64,000 nucleotides of DNA, from assembly GCA_026119935.1 (NCBI GenBank), contig JALRMH010000014.1:62001-126000 (forward strand). The letters are read 5' to 3'. A program made the translations under genes and the position numbers. Below the pieces are notes generated by a model. The model made no database searches. It was not told the origin of the DNA and saw nothing but the letters and a program-made list of their open reading frames with translations. This DNA is from Endothia cerciana. Its lineage: Eukaryota; Ascomycota; Sordariomycetes; Diaporthales; Cryphonectriaceae. The number at the start of each line of letters is the position of its first letter. The first letter of the stretch is position 1. This document shows, piece after piece, positions 1-10,836 of this stretch.

Positions 1-569
1 AAAAAGCAAGGCGATGTGAGGCCAATACAGGCCATAGTTGACTCCTGTCCTCGCCATTCCGGGCGTGCTCAGGACGCAGCAAGGCCGTGTGTCCCGTTCG
101 GAGTCAGGATACCGCGCCAACAACCTTCGCCCGCTCGCTCCTCTTAATGATGGTGGACGGCTATACATTGTCTCCCCATCCATGTCCGTATCGAGAGCCG
201 ACAAGCAACACCGTTTCGGGGCCTACCTCCAGTCTATTCGTAATTGCGCGTCCGCCATTATATCCCGTCTCCCAACCTTTCTTGGTATCATTGTAAACCA
301 GCTGCTTCCCATGACCGACACAACACCCGCTGCGATTTGACAGATTTAAATGTGCATTCCAGCACTCCATGCATTTCGGTTCTCGGGCGTCCGTTGCCAG
401 TCTATCGGTCGCATTCCCGAAGATCCCCTGGTATCATAATTTCATCCAGTCGTTGAAAAAAAAACCACCACCAAAAAAAAACAGAAGCCGTCAACCTAAA
501 GTCGAGCCAGCAACAGCAACAAGGTGACAGCAAGGGGTCAACGACCCCATTGTAGGCTGTTGATGGGCT
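1..569. other. No gene recognised at left edge
   Basis: Short overlapping reading frames occur on both strands, but none has recognisable protein character or splice structure. The stretch next to 569 is the 3' flank of the minus-strand gene that ends at 570. A segment near 60-82 resembles one near 26717-26739 over about 23 bases. Confidence 0.5.
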
Positions 570-2231
570 TTACCGCCTCGACAGCTTCGACGGCACGCGG
601 TCTCTGTGCCGATCCTTGTCAGAGCCGGAACCATTCCTCGGTCCCTTGAAGCCGGAATGTCGACCCGATCTGCCAGGCCCAGGTCGACCGTCTCTGGTGG
701 ACCGGCGGCCTTTGAAGCCAAACCCTGCAATCATCTGGAATGGCCACATCACGATGTACATGCCCAGGTGGTAAGGCATGGTCACGATCGTCAGCAACCA
801 ATCCGTAACCCAAGCCATCAGCGCAGAGATACCCCATTGAGGCTGGTTGGTCTGCTTAGCTGCAGCCGCCGCCAGGGAGATGGCGTCACCCAGCCTTGTG
901 TCGACAGCGCCAAGCCTTGACTCGGTCTGAAGGGCGAGGACCGTGGCCTTCTTCTCGTAGCGGCGCATAGCACGGTTCAGGGCGTCGAGTTCCGGCTGTA
1001 TCGCATTTCGGACCTCACGGACGATGGCCGCCGCCTGCTTACTGGCCCCTGACCCGCCGTTCTGGTGCGCCTGCTGAGCTGCACTTGCAAGGGTGGTTGC
1101 GGTGGCCTCCTCGGCCGCTTCAGTGCGAAACTCGAGTTGGTCCAGGCGGGCCCGCATCTCCCCAAACTGCAACATCGTCGACCGCGCCACAGGTTTGGAC
1201 TGGACGATCCGCTGCAGGTGGAGGGTCCGGGCCTGGATGAGTTTCAGAGCGTGTGAGATGGGGCGTAACTCGGCTGCGAGAAGGAACACGGTGATGTTGA
1301 AATCCGTCATCAGACCTTCGGATGGCCGGCTCAGCTGAGCGCGTATGGCGTGGAGGAGGTAAGCACCGAGGACCGGGCTCAAGAAACAAGAAACCAGAGC
1401 CAGCACCTCGTGGATGTAGAGTTCATTGACCGCCGCCTCCTGGGCCCTAGTACGGCCCGCCTTGTCTGCCGTGCCTTTCGTCCCGCGTTCCACACGGTGT
1501 TCAGATTCTGGCTTGGCCCCCTGGTCGTCCTCCTGACCGTCCTGAGAGGTCTCCTCGGGGACCTCGTCCAATGTCATGACGGACGATGCCATTCTCGCGG
1601 GTACCTCCCCCTCGCTGTCCTCCTCAATGACCTGTTCGAGCCCAGCCTCTTGCTTGACCCGGACCTCCTGGGTCTCGTGGTACCACCGCCAGGGCTGGGT
1701 CACCGTGTATCTCAGGAAGACGAAGACCAACCCCAGGAGCATCACATCTGTAATGAAGGAGCTGCCCCCCTCGAAGAAGATCCCGACCAGTGCCGGCAAC
1801 AAGGCAAAGGCCAGGGGCAAGGTCGAGAGGAGGGAGGAGGTGGTGTCCTGTGCCTCCTGATCATGTTTTGCACCGCTCGGGTTCAGGATCTCCTGGGTTC
1901 CGTCGCGGAAGGATCGTCGAGCCTCGGATAGGCTGAAGTCGGACAGGGTAGAGCTGCGTCGCCGCAGGCCCGGGGTAGGGGCGTCTCCGCCCTCCGGTGA
2001 TGGGAGGGAGGCTATGGAGAACGGTCTGCGGCGTAGCGGATTGCCATCGTCCATGGTCGCGGATCGCCTCAGTACGTGACCCGGCGGCGCGGGACCGGAG
2101 CCGGAAGCTGCGGCAGAGATGGAGGGAAAGGCGCAGGAGGTGGTCGTGGCACGAGGGGAGGTCGAGGGCGGTGGGGAGGACAGCCGCGGTGCCGGTGCGT
2201 CGTTGTCCCTGTCTGACGTTATATTCGCCAT
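570..2231 (-). CDS. Conserved fungal membrane/coiled-coil protein, function unknown
   Basis: A single uninterrupted frame of 553 residues. I start it at the ATG at 2231 (MANITSDRDND); the frame stays open 39 codons further upstream, but that part is a low-complexity TSP/C-rich run typical of a 5' UTR. The first 130 residues are Ser/Pro/Arg-rich and look disordered. A hydrophobic pair follows (LLSTLPLAFALLPALVGIFF and the VMLLGLVFVFLRY segment), then an acidic linker (EEDSEGE). A second pair is made of VLALVSCFLSPVLGAYLL and the TVFLLAAELRPI segment. Next comes an Ala/Glu-rich helical region that is probably coiled coil (residues about 350-460), and a last hydrophobic hairpin (WVTDWLLTIVTMPYHLGMYI). 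The tail is Arg/Gly-rich. I recognise no catalytic family. It is probably a multi-pass endomembrane protein. The long intact frame and composition make it a real gene, with function unassigned. Confidence 0.8.
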   Translation of the reverse strand: MANITSDRDNDAPAPRLSSPPPSTSPRATTTSCAFPSISAAASGSGPAPPGHVLRRSATMDDGNPLRRRPFSIASLPSPEGGDAPTPGLRRRSSTLSDFSLSEARRSFRDGTQEILNPSGAKHDQEAQDTTSSLLSTLPLAFALLPALVGIFFEGGSSFITDVMLLGLVFVFLRYTVTQPWRWYHETQEVRVKQEAGLEQVIEEDSEGEVPARMASSVMTLDEVPEETSQDGQEDDQGAKPESEHRVERGTKGTADKAGRTRAQEAAVNELYIHEVLALVSCFLSPVLGAYLLHAIRAQLSRPSEGLMTDFNITVFLLAAELRPISHALKLIQARTLHLQRIVQSKPVARSTMLQFGEMRARLDQLEFRTEAAEEATATTLASAAQQAHQNGGSGASKQAAAIVREVRNAIQPELDALNRAMRRYEKKATVLALQTESRLGAVDTRLGDAISLAAAAAKQTNQPQWGISALMAWVTDWLLTIVTMPYHLGMYIVMWPFQMIAGFGFKGRRSTRDGRPGPGRSGRHSGFKGPRNGSGSDKDRHRDRVPSKLSRR

Positions 2232-3824
2232 GTTGGATGCGTAGCGGGGGGCATCTGTCGTCCGCGGCGGCGAGGTACAGGAAGGGAAGGGACAGGAGAC
2301 AGGAGGAGGGAGTATGTGTGTGTGGGAAGAGAGAGGCAGCGAGGTCAACGTGAGGGACTGGGACAGGAATGATGAGAACTAGGATTGTAGGTGAGCTGGG
2401 CCATGCCGCCCTTACCATACATGGCTGCAGAGGTAGGACGCCATGACGCCTGACACGGCAATTACTGCTGCACTAACTAGTACGCGCAGCAAGCGTGGAC
2501 CTGAGATGGAGAAAATTTGGAGTCGAGTGCTGTGTTGTACATGCAGCTGAGGCATGCAGGAGCGCCTTGTAGTATGTACCCTGTACAGCGGGTGCCCCGC
2601 CTACGTACCCAGCCGGCCCAGGTACCTAGATACCTGCATGCTCACTCCAGTATTGGCACTATGGTAGTATGTATGTACCATGGGAGCCATTCGATGCCAT
2701 CGTCTGTATGGATTCACCAACGGTGGATGAGCACGAGCCAATTCCTGTCGAGATGTGGATATCAGCATACCCTACCCTGGGCATCAGTCGACCGCAGATT
2801 AAGGTGCTTCGCGATCCAGTCGCCCCATGACCATCAGATCTGAACCTGGCCTGATCTTGAGAGACGTCGGTTGTGGAGACTCGAGAACAGCTGGGCTGGG
2901 CCGTTGGACGTGACGAGGCGTGACCCAACGCGGAGGACGTTGAGGCTAAACCAGATAGTTCCGGACTAGAAGCCACCACAGTCCTTATAAAGTATATATA
3001 TATATATGGTACTATAGTACCATAGTAGACCCGCTGGGGTGAGCTCCGCACAAGAAACGGCGAGCAGAATTGAAGCCTCCAGGCCGCCTGCGAACTCTAA
3101 CAAGTGGGCTTCACCGACAGCTCGGAGATTCTCTACGTCGCCCACCGATGGCATACGAGGCTGAGACAAGGATTTGGGGGGGGGGGGGGGATTCTCGGGC
3201 AGGGGACCTATCACCATAATATCTGCAGGGGATGTTCCAGGGGCTGCAGCTAAGTCCCGCATGAAACTTCTTTTTTTCCTCCCTTCTTCTTTTTTCTTCC
3301 TTCCTCTTACCGTATCTATTTAGGCGTGCTACTGTGTAGATGTAGAGATGACAGGTGTGGACCAAGCATTTTCTCTCTCCTGGAGGTCAGCCCCCCTAAG
3401 CCTCAAACACAGCCAGCCTTACAGGATATGGGGGCCACTGGCGCGGACAAAGCCACCAAGCCACCCCTCGAGGCCCTCAGACAGACCCTCCAGAGTACAT
3501 CGGGTACTGGGACCGCGGCGGGGTGCTCAAGTTGGTGAGGTTCCGGGCCAGCCCAAACCCAGACCCATACATACGTACATAGATAGTTAGATGCCACGGT
3601 AAGGCCAACCTTGCGCGGATATGTACTATTCCCACTGCACATGGCTGCAATAAACTTCCGAATGGGCCAACCAGCCAGGGATATGTCATCGTATTCTCGA
3701 AGCCCCAGCCTTGTACGATGGATAGGCATGGACTCGCCGACGGGCTCAGCTCACACGCTGGCGCCTTCGGAGAAAGGAGGAGGAAATTTGCGGACCCCAT
3801 ATCAGACACACAAATACACACGCG

Positions 3825-3828
<4 letters not shown>

Positions 3829-3872
<44 letters not shown>
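3829..3872. repeat. (CA)22 microsatellite
   Basis: An uninterrupted CA dinucleotide tract of about 22 units, flanked by interrupted CA upstream and CATA/TA repeats downstream to about 3888. Confidence 0.97.
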
Positions 3873-3876
<4 letters not shown>

Positions 3877-4652
3877 TACATATATATGCGGCGAAATCCT
3901 CAAGGTGTCCGGTCTTGCTGGGTCTCACCTGATACTAGCACATACCCCCCTCAACATTACGGACACACAAAGCCAACGGCCTGCGCTGGCTGGTGCTTTG
4001 TAAGTCGGTCGCACGGACACGAGCACGACCACAACCTGAGACCGAAGCCGGGAGCGCTATGCCCACGGCATCTCTGGTCCTGCGACATATCTTGGACGGC
4101 GGTCGATGAGAGGGCAGAGCAATCGCGATATAAAGACAGGAGCAGTAGCCAACCAGGGCGTCTCCCCTCCAACAAGACGACCGCCTGCAGGTGCTGACGC
4201 CAGTGGGAGCCGTCAGCCATCGGGCGTCCAACCGTCGACAGGTGTCATGGTGGTGGGATCGGGCGACCACTGCCCTGAGCATCCGGATCTCCCACGCCCG
4301 CCCCTGGCTTGCAGCAGCACTGGTGAGCGCGAATACAACCTCGACGACCCTGCGGCTTCCAGCACTCGGACGCCGTCTCTGCACCCGCCACTGCACGCGA
4401 CTCCGCATACCGGCACGCTACTGCAGTCGATAGCGTGGCGTGCAATCTCGTCGGCACCCGTGTCTCGCCCAAGGCTCTCTCTTCTTCTGAGCAGGCCGCA
4501 TAACACTCATCTCACCCAGGATCCTGCACGGGACCACCGAGGAACACCTCCACCTCCACCTCCAGGTCCGGCCCCGGGTCCAGCTGCAGGGGCCCATCAC
4601 AATTGCCGGAAGCAGGCCCAGAAACGTGGTTGCCCCTGCTTTTCAATCTCCT

Positions 4653-4760
4653 GCTCCTGGCCTGGCTCCTGGCCTGGCTCCTGGCCTGGCTCCTGGCCTG
4701 GCTCCTGGCCTGGCTCCTGGCCTGGCTCCTGGCCTGGCTCCTGGCCTGGCTCCTGGCCTC
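4653..4760. repeat. 12-bp minisatellite, nine units
   Basis: Nine head-to-tail copies of GCTCCTGGCCTG; the last copy ends in C. The unit is a multiple of three and stop-free in all three plus frames. It would encode a four-residue repeat: PGLA in one frame, LLAW in another, PGSW in the third. If it is part of the Erf4 gene, the proline-rich PGLA frame (followed by RPHRKTQSPSS) is the most protein-like. Confidence 0.95.
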
Positions 4761-5022
4761 GCTCCTGTTCTTGCACGACCCCACCGCAAAACTCAATCCC
4801 CCTCCTCCTCCTCCTCCTCCGTGGTCCGCGACGACGACCACGACACCCTCACCGTCTCCTCCGGGCCCTGCAGCGTCGTTGGTGTCGTATCCCACATCGA
4901 CAGCCGCGGCGACGACTACGACAGCACCAGCCGACTGCGCATCGGGGCGTGGGTCTGCAACTGGCGCGCCTGGACACGAGCCGAGCCCGAAGAGGCACCG
5001 AGGCCGTTCCGGCGGCTACTAG

Positions 5023-6798
5023 TTCGAGCTCATTACAACGGCTTCCCACGCTGCGTCGAGCGCTGATCGACCAGCTGAACTCCCCCCCTTGACCTCCGGC
5101 CCTGCGGATGCCAATGTCGACGCCCGCGCCTCACATCCTAACCCCCCTCGCCCTCGACATCCTTCTGAACCCCCGCCGCTTATCAGGCCAACCGCCGCGC
5201 CGCCCACCCTCGGCCAGTCGCCTGCACTAGCCCCTGGACCCGACAAGCCTCTGCCCGAGTTGCCCCTACCACCGCCCCAGCACCAACCGCAATCCCATCG
5301 CGAACAACACCACCGCCACACGCGGTTCCCGAGCCAGGGCTCCTACCTGCAGGAGCTGCAAGAGCAGTCCCCCTTCCGAGTCCGCGGCGATTCCACGAGC
5401 AGCCACCACCGATCCTTCTCCGCGTCCCGTCTCTGGAACCCGACCAACTCGACCCGAAGTTTCCTCCTGCGCTCACCCCCTCGACCACCGCGGCGCCCTC
5501 CGAGTCCCGCGACCCCACCCGCCGTCCCCATCCCACACCTGACCCTCGACGTCTCCTCGGTCAACCTCGCGGGCATCGTCGCCTCTGCCGGGGAGATCCC
5601 GCTGCTGTCGTTGTCGGAGCAGCAACGGTCAAAGGGCGGCCGGGCAAGCTTACAGATCGACCAGGTGGGAAGGGACAGCATCAGCCTGCCCAGGTCTGTG
5701 AGGCAGTCCTACGACGAGGTACGCAGCAGGAGCAGGAGTACCCTCGCGCCATCCCCAAACACCGATCAGGGATCGGAAGCAGGGCCGTCGAGTGGGCGGC
5801 CGCAGACTGTCCAGGAGGTGGGACCAGACACAGACACGGAGACAGCTGGGCGGGAATCCCAAGGCGGTCGCAACAAGCTGGAAGCGACCATCCCCGAGCA
5901 CAATCCCAGGACCCGCTCCGGGATACTGGACAAGGGCAAGCGAAAGAGCAAGGACAAGGGCAAGGGCAAGGCGGTTATGATGGCGTCTGACAACGAGACC
6001 GAGCAGCAGGCGGGGGCGTCCTTCGACCGAGACCTCGAACAGGGGCCGGAGCCACATCGAAGAGACTCGATCGGGTCGCTGGATGACGGCATAGGCTCTG
6101 CTGTTTCGTCCAGTGATTCGTCGATCATGGGAGATCCAGACGCACCGGCGGATGACGAAGAATGGGGCCCCCAGCATCCGTGCTTCCCACACCTGAACCC
6201 GCATGTCCCCATCGACTCACCAGAATACGTCAATACCCGGATCATCAGGATAAAACGAGACTGGCTGCTCCAGGGGGACCTGGCACCGACATTCTCAAAC
6301 ATGTACCCGGAAATCCTCGATCCCGCGGGACTGTCCGAGGTGGAGTTCCGGAGGGTCATCGACAAGTTGAACTCGGAACTCGTCACGGTCTTTGACCCGT
6401 ACAACCCTAGAAATATTATGGACGGTGTCTTGGGTCTTTTGACTGGATGGTTATGGGACGACTTCGGATTCACGTATGCCAAGTCCAGGCTGGCGAGGCT
6501 CGAGAGGTGGATCGAGCGCTGGAACCAGGAGATGGAGAAGACTGCTGGTGGAGACGACATCGCCATCCCGCCGAAGATCATGCCCTTGAGGCAGACGGCA
6601 TATATGACAGTGAGTCAGCCTCATTTGCTAGAGATGCATGACGTATCCTGGTGGCACGCATAGCTGACAATTTCGAAGCTCGACATCCAGATATTCGCCC
6701 CTCAAATCCAGACGGCTCAGAGCACGACCAGGGGCGAGTCGAGAGGTGACGAGTCCGACATGCCTGCGGAACCCTCCGCGGCGGTGACGGCGAGCTGA
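5023..6798 (+). CDS. ERF4: Erf4/Golgin A7-family protein (Ras palmitoylation subunit), 5' end unresolved
   Basis: Two 3' exons are clear: a frame open from 5023 to 6609 and a last exon at 6679-6798. They are joined by a 69-bp intron (GTGAGT donor, CTGAC branch, AAG acceptor) that restores the family C-terminus TAYMTLDIQIFAP. The first ~380 codons are disordered and Pro/Ser/Arg-rich. The conserved domain lies at about 6230-6609. It contains IIRIKRDWLLQGDLAPTF, the YPEIL segment, a Glu-rich helix, then NIMDGVLGLLTGWLWDDF and a basic amphipathic helix. In yeasts Erf4 partners the DHHC enzyme Erf2 to palmitoylate Ras at the ER. No in-frame ATG occurs between 5023 and the middle of the protein (the frame is entered through a TTG at 5089), so the true start is upstream and reached by splicing. 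Possible acceptors end at 4519, 5022 or 5074. The symbol follows yeast usage. Confidence 0.8.
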
Positions 6799-7448
6799 TG
6801 CTCTGGGTTGCGCCCCTGATCTCACCAGACGACTACGGCCCCCCCCCCCCCCAATTGGCCTCTATACAAAACACTAATTGGCTGCGCGCGATGACTTACG
6901 ACAATACCCCTGCTTTATTCTTTATTTTTATTTTTTTCATCCTGCTCTTCCTCTTAATACGGACTACGGTCTCGAATGTACAACCACGACGCATGAGCGT
7001 GAGGCGTTCTGGTTTCAGGGTCGGCCTCGCGGCCACTTAGGTGTGCGGTGCCCCTTTTCGGTCGAGGTCGGAGGCACAGGGGATTCATGATTTCGACGAG
7101 CGAGCTGCAGAATGTCATGGTTTAATTTATTCCAGATTCAGTGAAAGTCGTTCTGAGCATGCACGAGGTTCCTATCCGTCGGGGTGCGAGAAATTTTGGA
7201 ATGTTCCAAGCCACACACACCAAGTACCTCGATGTGAGCACATGACTGAACGTCTCTTCATATGTTGTGATAGGAACAGGTCTCTTACGGCCGAGGAGTA
7301 CAGGGGCTGAAGCGTGGCCTCTAGGGCCGAGGCAGGCATTCTAGAGTCAGCGTTGACGCAGCCGTGCATAGAGCCTCTGTAGGGAAACCGCTCTCCACCG
7401 TAATCACCCGGCCACACGATAACCACCTCCGAGCACGAGGGGAGGAGA
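6799..7448. other. Intergenic, no gene seen
   Basis: A C run at 6841-6852 and an AT-rich patch near 6910-6960 lie here. The minus-strand sequence just below 7449 may hold decayed or spliced 3' exons of the membrane protein at 7449-8051, because short cysteine- and glycine-containing stretches continue, but no frame can be defended. Confidence 0.4.
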
Positions 7449-8051
7449 CTACCCAACGCCATGGAACCCCAGCGAGGACGACTTCTGGGTCGTGAAGCCG
7501 AAGCACTGGCCTGGACAGCTGACATCGAAGTTGCTCCACCGGCATAACGCGTTACTACGAAACACAACCAACAAAATGTCAGCAGCATGCAACTGCCAAC
7601 CCGGCCGGTTCCGGTCCTTTCTCTGAAATTGCGTTGCGACGGGGTGGGAGCTGGTGTTGCCCTCTCTGGAGCGTGACGCCAGAGGGCACCCAGATGCCGC
7701 CCCCCCTACTGCGCCGGCTATGATGACGATCAGGGCTGCGCCGAGGGCGATGTAGAACGTCCACGGGCCGAGGCTGCAGATCCGCCTTCCAGCGCCGGGT
7801 GGAATTGCAATGGATGTTGTTGAGGCGACTGGGACCTTGTCGGTCTTGAGGTCCGACCGGACGTGGACGAGCTCGCGGACCCGGTCCGCGTCCTGCACGA
7901 CCTGGGGATACTGACCTGTGTCCGGCACGACCTGGGGATGCTGACCCGTGTCTGTCACTACTTGGGGAAGGTCGGAGTGGTGGTGGTCGCCGGCCGAGTC
8001 ATATGGGTTCATGCTGATCCAAGGATGGGAAAGCGAGTGTCCGCCGCTCAT
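7449..8051 (-). CDS. Single-pass membrane protein fragment with short N-terminal repeats
   Basis: The frame starts at the ATG at 8051 (MSGGHSLSHP); a second candidate is at 8015 (MNPYDSAGD). The cytoplasmic N-terminus carries repeated PQVV-x-DTGQ units. A basic/Gly linker (GAGRRICSLG) and one strong transmembrane helix (FYIALGAALIVIIAGAVGGA) follow. This order matches a common fungal group of type II membrane proteins whose C-terminal ectodomain is Ser/Thr-rich and often carries a PAN or lectin module. Here the sequence after the helix is short and unlike an ectodomain. A GCTGAC branch and CGTAG acceptor on the minus strand near 7552-7590 suggest that a further intron exists. The C-terminal limit is therefore unreliable: the gene may be truncated, decayed or differently spliced. 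Confidence 0.5.
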   Translation of the reverse strand: MSGGHSLSHPWISMNPYDSAGDHHHSDLPQVVTDTGQHPQVVPDTGQYPQVVQDADRVRELVHVRSDLKTDKVPVASTTSIAIPPGAGRRICSLGPWTFYIALGAALIVIIAGAVGGAASGCPLASRSREGNTSSHPVATQFQRKDRNRPGWQLHAADILLVVFRSNALCRWSNFDVSCPGQCFGFTTQKSSSLGFHGVG

Positions 8052-9266
8052 GTGGCGGTGGCTGCGCTTTTGGGGGTGGGGAATCCTCAGACCGGAGAAC
8101 GTTCGTGCACACACTCACAGACCTAATGGCGTCTTGGTGATACGCCTCACGTGGGAAGGGGAGGGCGCTGTGGCACCAGCTCTCTGCCATGGCGCTGGGG
8201 GTTTCTGATACTGACTGCACTTATCACCAGATACCCAAGTAAAGCTATCAACATCAACACATGCGGCCAGATCGCTTCCACAGTAGCGTCCGAGGAGGCC
8301 CTTGCATGAAGGATCAGGATCGATTCTGCGCGAAACATATTTTCGGTTCCGAGAGCCGCCGGAACATCCGTACCTAGGCAGCTCTGATGTGTGGCTTACC
8401 AGGGTTGGACATGAGGACGACCTAGAAGCCTCGGTCTGTCTATTACAGCATTAGGCTATAGTATCCGAGTCCAAGCATGCGGGAAACGGGGAAGTTTCGA
8501 GCAAAAGCGCAACAGGTATAGGAGGGGCTCATGAAGAAGAGCATTGGCTTTGGCATTCGAGCTCTGGTGGCTAGCATCCTGCTTTCCTCTCCCCAGAACA
8601 GCACCAGCGCCATTTCTGATTGAGGTTTCGTGACAGATTCCCTAGTACTCCCCACAGTGGGAAGGTTTCTGTGAGCAAGAGCTCAAGCAAAAAGAGAGGA
8701 CTGATGGCAGAGCACATTGGGCTCGGCATCAGAACTCTCTTGGCTGGCCTACGCCAGGGCAGTCTCGATTCACATTCATGATGGAGTGTCTAGTGCACCA
8801 TTCAGCAGGAAATCTGCCGTGTAGCTAGAATATTGGGGGCTTTGTTTGGGCTTCACCCATCACCACTGCCTCTCGGTATGACCTTGCGGACTGTTCTTTC
8901 CAGCCTCACTCAAACACGATCACGGAATTCGGAACAGTTGATCCGAATTTGTGCTTTGAAGGCTCCACTCGAACAGCGCCTGCCGGGCAAGTAGTCAAGA
9001 TGTCCGATTTTTGCAGGTTCGAACGGCAATAATGCGGGCCTTGTTGTTTGTTAACCTGCGACTGTGCTATCTCTATCACACTTTTGTGCCCTTTCCTATG
9101 GGGAAGTACTCCACCTGTCCCAGCGTCAGCTTGACTATTCGCATACTCTGATTGAAGAGCCTTGGCATTGTTGCAGTTTCATTGTGGTTATAAGCCGAAG
9201 TCGACCCTACAACTCCTCCCTGTTTTGTGTTGGTGACCTCCCAGTGAGGCGAAGGTGTGAGCACCG
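8052..9266. other. Intergenic/promoter region upstream of the Rch1-like gene
   Basis: No gene is recognised. Two imperfectly similar segments occur at about 8493-8580 and 8675-8756, sharing motifs such as GAGCAnnnTTGG and GGCATnnGA. They look like an old local duplication. Confidence 0.4.
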
Positions 9267-10836
9267 ATGGTTGTGACGGTCAAGATACCAGATGGTCACG
9301 CGGAGCGAGAGAAGAAAGACGTGGAGGCGACCAAGCCCCGAAACAAATACGTCCAGTTCCTCTCTGAGCAGTGGCTGGTGTTTTGCTTCGGCCTGGCTTG
9401 TCTGTTCGCGTGGAGATGGCCCAGTAAGCCAGCCCTTCATCACCCGGTCGGCGTCCATATTTGACGTTGAGGGACTGACGTGCCCTCATCAAGATGTCGC
9501 CGCCACTGGTGGGCCGATTAGGTCGGAGTACAGCATCCTTTACGGCTCCGTCGCCGTGATCTTTCTCATCAGCGGCCTGCAGCTGTCGACTCAGAAGCTT
9601 CGCGAGAACCTCTTCAACTGGCGACTGCATATCATCGTACAGGGCATCAGCTTTGTCGTCATCCCCGTGATCTGGCTTGGTTAGCGTGGTAATTTCTCTC
9701 TCTGCTCGGGTTCGGACTTACTGACCTGAGGTCTGAAGTCATCATGTGGATCATCATCGCAGCCGGCGACCTCGAGACCAAAGTCATCGAGATCTCCGTA
9801 CTCATCGGCATGCTGGTAACAAGCTGTCTGCCGACCACGATATCCTCCAACGTCGTCATGACCCGTAACGCGGGCGGCGACGACGCGGCGGCCATCATCG
9901 AGGTGGTTTTAGGCAACGTGTTCGGGTCGTTCGTCAGCCCGGGCCTCATCTACGCTCTCATCCCGCGCAGGCCGGAGTTTTCGTCGTGGATGCCAGCCTC
10001 GCTGAGCACCCTGGGGGAGATGTATGGTGGCGTCGCCGAAAAGCTGGGTCTCACGGTAATCCTGCCGCTGGTGGTGGGACAGTCGGTACGAATCCTGTTT
10101 AAGAAGCAGGTCGTGTGGTGTGTGCAGCATTTGTATCTCGGCAAGGTGTCGACTTTCTTCCTTTGTACGCTAATATGGTCAGTACAACCTCTGCAGATGC
10201 TCTTTTGGAAGTGAAGTAGAAAAGGAGGGGGGGGGGGGTGTTAAGATCCTCGCTGACCACTAAATCAGGTCCACCTTCTCCAACGCCTTCAAGACGGGCG
10301 CCCTCTACACCATGCCCAAGGCCTCCATCTTGTTCACCATTTTCATGAATATCGGCCTCTACGTCCTCTTTACCGTTATCTGTTTCGTGCTCGCCCGGCC
10401 GCCGCATGACCTCGTGAAGAAGGCGATGAATTCCCGGCTCGCGAGCTTGTCGATCCCGCGTCCCATCCGGCACTTCATCACCCCTAGGCAGATGTCAAAG
10501 GAGCAGGCCATCGCGGTGTGCTTCTGCGGCGCGGCGAAGACCACGGGTGTCGGCATCCCGCTGGTGGCGGCCATGTGGTCGGGCGAGGATGAAGTGACGA
10601 GGGCGTATCTGCAGATCCCCGTGCTGCTGTATACCATGGAGCAGGTGTTTCTGGCCCAGGGGCTGGTGTATATCTTCAAGTGGTATCTGAAGCGGAAAGT
10701 CCACAGCGACCTGGACATGGAGAGTGTGAGGGGTGCGCGTGGGGTTCGAGACCTTGACGGAGCGGACGAGACGACGCACTCGGAGACGGGAGATGAGAGG
10801 CCGCTAGAGGCGGGTTTTGAGAATGTCAAATTTTGA
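9267..10836 (+). CDS. RCH1: Rch1/SLC10A7-like transporter (SBF-like CPA family)
   Basis: Four exons at 9267-9423, 9494-9679, 9739-10177 and 10269-10836 give 449 residues. All junctions keep phase and use good consensus (GTAAGC, GTTAGC and GTCAGT donors; CTGAC branches). The spliced product has about ten hydrophobic helices. It begins cytosolic (QFLSEQWLVFCFGLACLFAW) and passes through GGPIRSEYSILYGSVAVIFL, SGLQLSTQKL and the hallmark LPTTISSNVVMTRNAGGD. Later it has IWSTFSNAF and CGAAKTTGVGIPLVAAM. These are signatures of the SBF-like family (fungal Rch1, animal SLC10A7), bile-acid-symporter relatives. Rch1 restrains calcium uptake at the plasma membrane in Candida and Saccharomyces. The substrate here is not shown by sequence. 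The C-terminus is acidic and soluble. The start ATG at 9267 is the first in frame and directly precedes the conserved region. Confidence 0.93.

Larger units (their letters stand above)
2232..5022. other. Intergenic and unresolved 5' region of the Erf4 gene
   Basis: Contains a G run at 3177-3190, a (CA)n microsatellite at 3829-3872 and a 12-bp minisatellite at 4653-4760. No convincing gene is seen before about 4250. A branch-like TAACAC followed by CCCAG at 4501-4519 looks like an intron 3' end, so 5' exons of the downstream Erf4 gene probably lie between 4100 and 5022. All three plus frames are open across 4504-4890, so I could not choose the coding frame. Confidence 0.4.

Noticed and set aside
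4106..5092. Long + strand frame starting with a real ATG (MRGQSNRDIKTG)
   Set aside because: It runs through the minisatellite in the PGSW phase and has Cys/Trp/Arg-rich composition. It ends just before the Erf4 frame and looks like a GC-rich chance frame, though its start could be part of an Erf4 5' exon.
5766..6581. 271-codon minus frame opposite the Erf4 gene
   Set aside because: It is a shadow of the Erf4 coding frame; the opposite strand carries the recognisable Erf4 domain and intron.
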